Below are positions 49,920-56,017 of a stretch of DNA of 56,017 nt, one piece after another. The translations under genes and the position numbers were made by a program. Under the pieces are notes generated by a model. That model saw only the letters and a program-made list of their open reading frames with translations, had not been told where the DNA came from and ran no database searches. This DNA comes from an uncultured bacterium. GTDB lineage: Bacteria > Verrucomicrobiota > Kiritimatiellia > RFP12 > UBA1067. Position 1 is the first letter of the stretch; each line of letters starts with the position of its first letter. The DNA lies in assembly GCA_902799955.1 (NCBI GenBank), contig CADCCQ010000011.1:1-56017 (forward strand), written 5' to 3'.

Positions 49920-52900
49920 ATGAACGCTAAGAAACTGATGACGCTCACTGCCGCGTTCTGCATGGTGGCGGCGGTACCGTCGATGGCGGCGAACTGGACC
50001 GGCAACGGCGCCAACACGCTCTGGAACACGGCGGCGAACTGGGACTCGATGCCTGCGAACAACTCCACCGCTTCATTGGCGTTCAGGCAGTCCAACGTGG
50101 GCAACAGAACCGCCACTCTGAATGGCTCATACACCTACTCCGGCAATATCCACATGGGCAATGGCAGCTCCGCCGCCAATCCCTACATCTGGGAGGCGAC
50201 CGATCCGGCGAACACGCTGACCATCAAAGACGACACTTGGCTCGGTTACCACGAAAACGGCTGGCTCTGGATCAAGTCCGGTACGTATGTATTCAATGAC
50301 ACCGCCAAGAAGAACTTCCACATGGGTGAAGGGGCGAGTGGCGCGAGGCGCAATTTCTGGTTGCGGGTCGGCGACGGATCGTCAACCGTGTCCGTGCAGG
50401 GAAGAAACGGGTATATTCGCGGAGGAAGTACGCTTGTTGCGGATGCGGCGACGCTCAACTTCACCGAAAATCTTTATTTTACCGAGACAGGCTCGACGGC
50501 ATGTACCAACGCGACGATGTCGGCTTTGGGCTTTTATCTGCAAGGACAATCTTCGGCGACCTTTTCCAATTCCACGTTGACGGTTTCGCGTGACCTCAAC
50601 GTTGCCCACGATGCAAATAGTACTTGTTCCTTCAGGGGCGTTTCCTCAACGGTGCGTCAGGCAGGGTCCAGCTATGTTTTCAACGTGGGCGTTGCCGCGA
50701 ACGCCACGGGCATCGTCGAGAAGGACGGCGGCGACTGGTCGTGCTATTATCTGCGGCTTGGGGTGAACAACGGCGCCTGCGGCACGTTCACGATGGACGG
50801 CGGGACGCTGACGACCATCAACGAGTTCACAATCGGGACGACTGGCACCACCTCCGGTAATACGTTCACGCTGAACGACGGAACGGTGACATCGAGCGGG
50901 AACACCAATATCGGCAGGTCGAGCGGAACCTCGGGCACGTTGGTTCTCAACGGCGGAACGTTCACGGCAAAGAACATCAACTCGTCCGGTTCCGGCAAGA
51001 TTGTTCTGAACGGCGGCACTCTCGCAGCCAGCGCGGCGGGAACGTTCATCCCCGCCTCAGTGCCCGTCGAAGTCGGCGCGAACGGCGGCACGATCGACAC
51101 GGCCTGGCACAACATCACTATCACACCCGGCATCTCGGACGTGTCCGGCGAGAACGGCACGATCTCCTTCGTCGGCGGCGGCATGGTCACGCCGGTGGGG
51201 ACGCTCGGCTGCTCGGCCGTGACGCTCGACGCCGGCACCTCGCTTGCCGTCGCGGACACGAACAAGTCCTTTATCGAGCACCTGTCGGTCGATTTCTCCG
51301 CCAACGGGGCCGGCGATGGCGCGCTCGTCATCACGAACACGACGGAGAACGGCACGTTCAGCGCGGCGGACCTCGCGGCCATCACGCTCACGGGGAATGA
51401 GGGCAACCGCTACGCGCTTGTCTTGGCCGACGGCAACACGACGATCAGGGTTCTCGACACGCTTGCGGGCGAGTACGTCTGGAACGACGGTGCGTCCGAG
51501 GCGGACTGGACGGCCGCCGGCAAGTGGTCGAAGGGAGGCGTCGCGGGCGACTGGTTCAACTCAACCCATGCCGCGTTCGCGAACTCTGGCGACAAGGCGA
51601 CGCTCAGTACAGACGTCACGGCGGTTGACGTGACGTTCCGGGCCGACGCGGAGGTTCTTGCGGGCGGCGGGACGTTGACGGTGCCGGCCGTCATCGTCTC
51701 GAATGGCGTTGCGGCTGCAATCGCCGCGCCCATTGCCGGCCCGCTTACCAAGGACGGCGCGGGCACTCTCACGCTCGCTACAAGCCGCATGACGGACGAA
51801 ACCGTGCTTTCCGAGGGGACGCTCGCGTTTTCCGGCACGGCGTCGATCAACTGGACGAAACTTACCTTCGGCACGGATCCCGCGAAACCCGTGACGCTGC
51901 GCATGGAGCAGAACGCGACAATCGCGAACCGTCCGGCGCAATGGTATATTGGCAATGACGCGAACATCACCTCGACCATCGTCAAGGCGGGCGGCGACTG
52001 GACGCTTAATAACGTGTACGTAGCCTGTGCGGCTGGCGCAAACACGTCGTTCATCCACGAGAACGGAACAATGACGATTTCAAGTACCGTCGATCTCGGC
52101 AAAGTTGACAACGCCTCTCATACGTACTTCGAGGTCGCCGGCGGCACGGTGACGCACAATGGATATATCCACATGGGTTCGAGCTCCCCCGCGACGATGA
52201 CCGTGAAGACGGGGGCGAAATATGAAGCGCCTACGGATAACGGCTATGGCATTATCGTCGCCGGGAACGCCAGCGCGACGCTCAACGTCAACGGTGGCGA
52301 AGTGTACCTGCTCGGCCCGATCAACATGTGCTATTACGGAGCCAAGAGCCCGGTTGGAACGGTGAACGTCACGGATGACGGCGTTATCACATGCGAAAGG
52401 ATACTCTTGAACGGGAAGAACAATGGCGGCTCGGCGTCGGTGACGCTCGACGGCGGAACGCTCCGCGCAAACAAGGACACCACGGCGTTCATCCCGAACA
52501 AGAACAACCTGACCGTGACGGCCGGGGCGAACGGCGGCACGATTGACACGAACGGCAAGGACATCACGATTGCCAAGACCATTTCCGGCACGGGTAGCCT
52601 GACGTTCAAGGGTGGCGGCAAGGCAAGGCTCACCGCCGCGCCATCTTACACCGGCAAGACGGCGGTCGAAATCGGAACGACGGTGTACGTCGCCGAGCAG
52701 AGCTATCTTGCGAGCGGCTACGAAGTCATGGTCCCCGAGACCGCACCCGCGGACGGCGTCTATGCAATCTTCACGATCAGCGCGGGGACGTTCACCTCGT
52801 CCGCCCTTGACGGCGCGGTTGTTCCGGCTGGTGCCTCGCTGCGTCTCTCGACCGACTCGAAAACCATCCTCTGCGTCTATGGCAATCCCGGATACGTCTG

Positions 52901-54365
52901 GGTCGGCGGCGCGAGCGGCAGCCTGAGCGACGGCGTGAACTGGCTGCCCGGCACGGTTCCGACGAGTGGCGACTCCTGCGTAATCGGCAACGACACGGCG
53001 GCGAACCTCACGCTTGGCGACACGTTCGCCCCGTCGTCGATCACCTTCTCGACGAATTCCGCGCTCGTCACGATCTCCGGCGAGAGGACGCTTTCCGGCC
53101 TCTCCTCCATCGTGAACAACTCTTTGCAGCACCATGTGTTTGCATGCCCGGTTGATGCGAGCGCGGCGACGCCGACGCTGCCCCTTGCCGATGCGAACTA
53201 CCTCGTGTTCAGCGGCGGAATCTCGCTCACGACCATGCCGTCCATCAATGACATGCGCCTTGCGGGCGTGTGGAACTTGACGGGGGTCTGGGATGAACCT
53301 CCGCCCGGGACGAGCATCATGTCTGGCTCGACGGTCAACGTCTCGGGGTTGCTTGATGACGGGTACAATATTGTCATCAATGCAAACGCCACGTTGAACG
53401 CCGCGGAGGTGACGGCTCCTCATGGCGGCTCACCCAAGAACCGTTTCCTCTACAAGAACGCCGGTACGTTCAACGTCACTGGCGAGATGCTTGATACGAT
53501 TGCGTCGACCGGCTCAACCGCATACAGCCTTGCGGGGGCCTTCGCCAAGGGGGACGCCAAAGCCGTGACGCGGACGAAGGGACTTGTCCACAGCGGTTCG
53601 ACGAAGAGTAATCATCAGTTCATACTCAACAACACCGAGGACTCCGTCACGAATACATTTGTGCTTGGTTCGGGCGGACTCTCCTTCAGGGACAACCTCA
53701 GGAGCAACTCCTCGTCCGCCGATTGGTCGTTTGGCGCGAATTCGGTCTCCGGCAAGGACTTGAATATTGAACTGGAAGGGAACGGAACTCTCATCGTCGA
53801 TACATCGGACTACGACAACCGCACTGTCGGTCATACCATTCGCGCCATTGGCAGAATCGGTGGAGGCGGAATCTTGGTCGTTAAAGGCTGCGGGACGTTG
53901 GTGCTTGAGCGGTACGCCGACTTCGCCAGAGGACTGACAATCCAGGACACGGCGACCCTCGCCATAAAATCCGGCTGTACCCCCACCCGCAGTGCGCCGA
54001 CGGTCGAGGCCGGTGCGACGCTTCAGGTCGCGGAGTCGGGAACCGCTGCGCTGAGCCAAAACCTGACGCTAAAGGACAACGCATGCCTTGGCTTTAACTT
54101 CACGAGCAAGACGGTGCCTGTGCTCGACGTGACGGGCAGGACCGTGACGTTCGGCGGCCAGTCCAACGTCGTTGTGAAGGTTTCCGCCGCCAACGGCATC
54201 CGCGCGAGGGGCGGTGCGAACGTGCTGACTGCGGGGGGCAAGTTCGCGGGCGCGAACGTCACGCTCGCCGAAGGTGCGCCGAAGTGGGCGAAGGGCGTCC
54301 GGGTCGAGAACAACGAGATCGTCCTCGAGGCCTATAAGTCCGGTATGTACATCATCGTCAAGTAG
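49920..54365 (+). CDS. Very large secreted protein with autotransporter-type beta-strand repeats
   Basis: A 1481-residue protein with a signal peptide (residues about 1-23, ending SMAAN). The body is built of short beta-strand repeats rich in Gly, Asn and Thr, as in right-handed beta-helices: GTFTMDGGTLTTINEFTIG, GTLVLNGGTFTAKNI and LTKDGAGTLTLA (about residue 607, matching the passenger-associated PATR repeat). ANWTGNGANTLWNTAANWDS is the typical opening of such proteins, repeated later as GGASGSLSDGVNWLPG. There is no C-terminal beta-barrel and no PEP-CTERM tail, so its anchoring is unexplained. AAAGGAG precedes ATG 49920. Adhesion or glycan binding is possible but not shown. Confidence 0.83.
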   Translation: MNAKKLMTLTAAFCMVAAVPSMAANWTGNGANTLWNTAANWDSMPANNSTASLAFRQSNVGNRTATLNGSYTYSGNIHMGNGSSAANPYIWEATDPANTLTIKDDTWLGYHENGWLWIKSGTYVFNDTAKKNFHMGEGASGARRNFWLRVGDGSSTVSVQGRNGYIRGGSTLVADAATLNFTENLYFTETGSTACTNATMSALGFYLQGQSSATFSNSTLTVSRDLNVAHDANSTCSFRGVSSTVRQAGSSYVFNVGVAANATGIVEKDGGDWSCYYLRLGVNNGACGTFTMDGGTLTTINEFTIGTTGTTSGNTFTLNDGTVTSSGNTNIGRSSGTSGTLVLNGGTFTAKNINSSGSGKIVLNGGTLAASAAGTFIPASVPVEVGANGGTIDTAWHNITITPGISDVSGENGTISFVGGGMVTPVGTLGCSAVTLDAGTSLAVADTNKSFIEHLSVDFSANGAGDGALVITNTTENGTFSAADLAAITLTGNEGNRYALVLADGNTTIRVLDTLAGEYVWNDGASEADWTAAGKWSKGGVAGDWFNSTHAAFANSGDKATLSTDVTAVDVTFRADAEVLAGGGTLTVPAVIVSNGVAAAIAAPIAGPLTKDGAGTLTLATSRMTDETVLSEGTLAFSGTASINWTKLTFGTDPAKPVTLRMEQNATIANRPAQWYIGNDANITSTIVKAGGDWTLNNVYVACAAGANTSFIHENGTMTISSTVDLGKVDNASHTYFEVAGGTVTHNGYIHMGSSSPATMTVKTGAKYEAPTDNGYGIIVAGNASATLNVNGGEVYLLGPINMCYYGAKSPVGTVNVTDDGVITCERILLNGKNNGGSASVTLDGGTLRANKDTTAFIPNKNNLTVTAGANGGTIDTNGKDITIAKTISGTGSLTFKGGGKARLTAAPSYTGKTAVEIGTTVYVAEQSYLASGYEVMVPETAPADGVYAIFTISAGTFTSSALDGAVVPAGASLRLSTDSKTILCVYGNPGYVWVGGASGSLSDGVNWLPGTVPTSGDSCVIGNDTAANLTLGDTFAPSSITFSTNSALVTISGERTLSGLSSIVNNSLQHHVFACPVDASAATPTLPLADANYLVFSGGISLTTMPSINDMRLAGVWNLTGVWDEPPPGTSIMSGSTVNVSGLLDDGYNIVINANATLNAAEVTAPHGGSPKNRFLYKNAGTFNVTGEMLDTIASTGSTAYSLAGAFAKGDAKAVTRTKGLVHSGSTKSNHQFILNNTEDSVTNTFVLGSGGLSFRDNLRSNSSSADWSFGANSVSGKDLNIELEGNGTLIVDTSDYDNRTVGHTIRAIGRIGGGGILVVKGCGTLVLERYADFARGLTIQDTATLAIKSGCTPTRSAPTVEAGATLQVAESGTAALSQNLTLKDNACLGFNFTSKTVPVLDVTGRTVTFGGQSNVVVKVSAANGIRARGGANVLTAGGKFAGANVTLAEGAPKWAKGVRVENNEIVLEAYKSGMYIIVK

Positions 54366-54383
54366 GCAACGGGCGAGTTCGCG

Positions 54384-54674
54384 TTGGCCAGTACACGCCT
54401 CATCCTGAAAGCGAAGATCGGCGTCGTCGTCCTGATGGCCGCCTGGGCGGCGTTCGCGGCGCCGTACGAGGTGGCGGGGCCGGACGCGCCGAAGCCGCAC
54501 GAGCAGACGGCCATCCAGGAACTTTCCGCTTCCCTTGGAAAGCGCGTGGCGGGAACGGTGCGCATTGGACGCTCCTGCCCGTTGCTTCCATGTTTTTCGT
54601 TCAATCTGAGAGGACTAATCGGAAAATTCCTAAAATTAGCACTTGACGGCAAACAAAAAAATGCTAAATTATAG
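54384..54674 (+). pseudogene. Fragment of a secreted glycan-related protein (DUF4838-like N-terminus)
   Basis: A 96-codon frame starting with TTG 54384 and lacking a ribosome site. It encodes a signal peptide (LILKAKIGVVVLMAAWAAFA) and YEVAGPDAPKPHEQTAIQEL with SASLGKRVAGTVRIG, which resembles the N-terminal beta domain of DUF4838/alpha-glucuronidase-type proteins. After about 54565 the sequence loses family character and turns AT-rich, ending at 54674. I read it as a gene truncated by rearrangement next to two large surface-protein genes. The family assignment is tentative. Confidence 0.4.
54643..54670 (+). promoter_or_regulatory. Probable promoter of the second large surface protein
   Basis: TTGACG (54643-54648) and TAAATT (54665-54670) are 16 bases apart, 66 bases before ATG 54737. 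Confidence 0.5.
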
Positions 54675-54736
54675 ACCGTCGTTCGGGGGGGTGGGCTTCT
54701 TCGAAGCGGTGGTTTGGTAGCATAAGGAGCATAAAC

Positions 54737-56017
54737 ATGTCGTTCAAGCTGTTGAAAATCGGGAGGGACGCGCTCCGTCGCGTCCGCATCGGGAGGTCCG
54801 CGCTTGTCGCGGCCGCAATCTGCGCCGCGCTGGCGCCCTCGCCGTCGTACGCGGATAAAACCATATCCGAAAACACCACGCTCACGGAAGACACCGACTG
54901 GAGCGGCGAGGGCACGGTGACGATCGCCGAAGGCGTCACGCTCGACCTCAACGGCTATATTCTCACTGTCGCGGGCATCGCCGGCGCGGGCAGCATCGTC
55001 GATTCTTGGACGGGGTCCGACGCCTACGAAAGGCTGGACTATATCCAGGCGACAGGGACGCAGTATATCGACACGGGCTACGTCCACGACGACAGCACCA
55101 AGGTGGATATGCGGATTTCGTTCGACGAGACGCCCGGCGCCGACTGGCAAAACTTCTACGGTGCGCGGTATTACAAAAACGACGATGCGCGAAGATTCGA
55201 CGTGTTCTTGAGCAACTCGCAAAATTCCCCTTGCCGGTTCGGTCCCGAACTTGGCAAGAAAAGAGATGGTTTTATAAACCATGAAGTCTTGAATTCGACG
55301 ATCTACGCCATCCATCTCGAGAAGACTGGCGGGGAAAGCACCGCCACGCCGGAGGGCGGAGCAACCGTTTCCCTCGGCACCGGAACGGCGGAGGGCGGTT
55401 CGTTCGACGAAGGCCGCTCCGATTATCTGTTTGCCCTGCATCAATACTACGACGAGCACGATCCCAAATGGTACGCGCACTTCCATACGAAGGCGAAACT
55501 GTATTCGTGCAGGATATATTCCGGCGAGACGCTCGAGCGCAACTTCGTGCCTGTGCGCCGCAAGAGCGACGGAGCGCTTGGCCTGTTCGACCGGGCGAAC
55601 AATGTTTTCTACGGCAACGCCGGCACCGGGGAGTTCAATCCCGGCGCGATCGGCGGGGTGCGCCTGGCGCTTTCCGGCATCGGCGTGGCGAGCGACTTCT
55701 CCGGACTGACCGTGGGCGAGGGTGTCACGCTCGCCTTTGTCGGCGAAGGCGCACTCGCCGCCAACCTCGACGTGACCAAGTTCGCATCCGTCGAAGTCTC
55801 CTCCGGTGCCGTCCTCGACCTCGCCGGCCACAATCTTACCGTCAACGCCGTCACCGGCGCCGGCTTGATCACCGATACCGTCGGCACCGCCCTCTCCGGC
55901 TACGACAGGCTGGATTACATCCAGGCCACCGGGACGCAGTATATCGACACTGGCTATCGCCACGACGACACCACCAAGGTCGATATGCGCATCTCGTTCG
56001 ACACCGTAGTCGTCAGT
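54737..56017 (+). CDS. Large modular surface protein with repeated LamG-like modules, 3' end outside window
   Basis: The frame is open from ATG 54737 (AAGGAG upstream) to the window end, at least 427 residues. A signal peptide (about 1-40, ending SPSYA) is followed by alternating modules. One is a short beta-strand unit (GVTLDLNGYILTVAGIAGAG; later AVLDLAGHNLTVNAVTGAG). The other begins YERLDYIQATGTQYIDTGY and is a LamG-like jelly roll (about residues 96-340). A second copy starts at residue 389, so the pair repeats every about 293 residues. Proteins with this QATGTQYIDTGY phrase are abundant in gut PVC and Firmicutes genomes, but their role is unknown. It has no track of a stop, so the total length is not known. 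Confidence 0.8.
   Translation, partial: MSFKLLKIGRDALRRVRIGRSALVAAAICAALAPSPSYADKTISENTTLTEDTDWSGEGTVTIAEGVTLDLNGYILTVAGIAGAGSIVDSWTGSDAYERLDYIQATGTQYIDTGYVHDDSTKVDMRISFDETPGADWQNFYGARYYKNDDARRFDVFLSNSQNSPCRFGPELGKKRDGFINHEVLNSTIYAIHLEKTGGESTATPEGGATVSLGTGTAEGGSFDEGRSDYLFALHQYYDEHDPKWYAHFHTKAKLYSCRIYSGETLERNFVPVRRKSDGALGLFDRANNVFYGNAGTGEFNPGAIGGVRLALSGIGVASDFSGLTVGEGVTLAFVGEGALAANLDVTKFASVEVSSGAVLDLAGHNLTVNAVTGAGLITDTVGTALSGYDRLDYIQATGTQYIDTGYRHDDTTKVDMRISFDTVVVS

Noticed and set aside
54332..55963. A 543-codon minus-strand frame antisense to the last surface gene
   Set aside because: The plus strand has a ribosome site, a signal peptide and internal modular repeats; the minus frame has none of these.

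Overview
The window reads as a stretch of chromosome from a GC-rich, diderm bacterium of the PVC group, most likely a gut or rumen Kiritimatiellota/Verrucomicrobia-type genome. That assignment is an inference. It rests on the combination of PEGA proteins, an Rnf complex, a PEP-CTERM protein, passenger-type beta-strand repeat proteins, squalene-cyclase-like toroid proteins attached to ExbB/ExbD, and the recurrent surface motif RLDYIQATGTQYIDTGY. Nearly all genes are on the + strand; the only clear exception is one tRNA-Met gene.

Layout. 1-3075: membrane-anchored protein, PEGA protein, TlyA methyltransferase, coupled by ATGA overlaps. 3185-7563: SGNH/sialate-esterase fusion, LA_2272-type surface protein, ParB, glutaminyl-cyclase-like M28 enzyme. 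7719-13336: tRNA-Met, AT-rich secreted protein, HtpX, toroid protein, and zinc-ribbon membrane proteins. 13410-21602: a long tight run with trigger factor, ClpP, ClpX, PanD, UppP and then a KAS III/ACP/FkbH/SDR cassette. 21667-25623: rnfABCD without rnfG or rnfE. 25688-33289: a TPR protein, a secreted protein, ExbB, two ExbD and a TonB-like protein whose C-terminus is a terpene-cyclase-type toroid. 33306-42626: Lol exporter, XRE-cupin regulator, AccD/AccA, a four-helix-bundle gene between heptamer repeats, HU, Upp, CoaB, an alpha/beta hydrolase and an N-terminally truncated MurE. 43005-48112: accessory region with a broken nucleotidyltransferase gene, a cassette of AT-rich secreted proteins ending in a PEP-CTERM protein, and a RhuM remnant. 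48126-49755: a five-fold 75-bp tandem promoter array in front of sdaA. 49920-56017: two very large surface proteins, the second running off the window.

Two features cut across the gene list. First, many gaps are filled with degenerate 7- or 8-bp tandem repeats of several sequence families, and these have also entered coding sequences (rnfC, the murE N-terminus, the linker of the esterase fusion). Second, several sigma70-like promoters place their -10 box about seven bases before the start codon, so some mRNAs are probably leaderless.

The best candidates for something undescribed are the ExbB-ExbD-ExbD-toroid operon, the repeat-bracketed four-helix-bundle gene, the sdaA promoter array and the compact glyceryl-ACP-type cassette. 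All functional statements come from reading motifs; no database search was possible.
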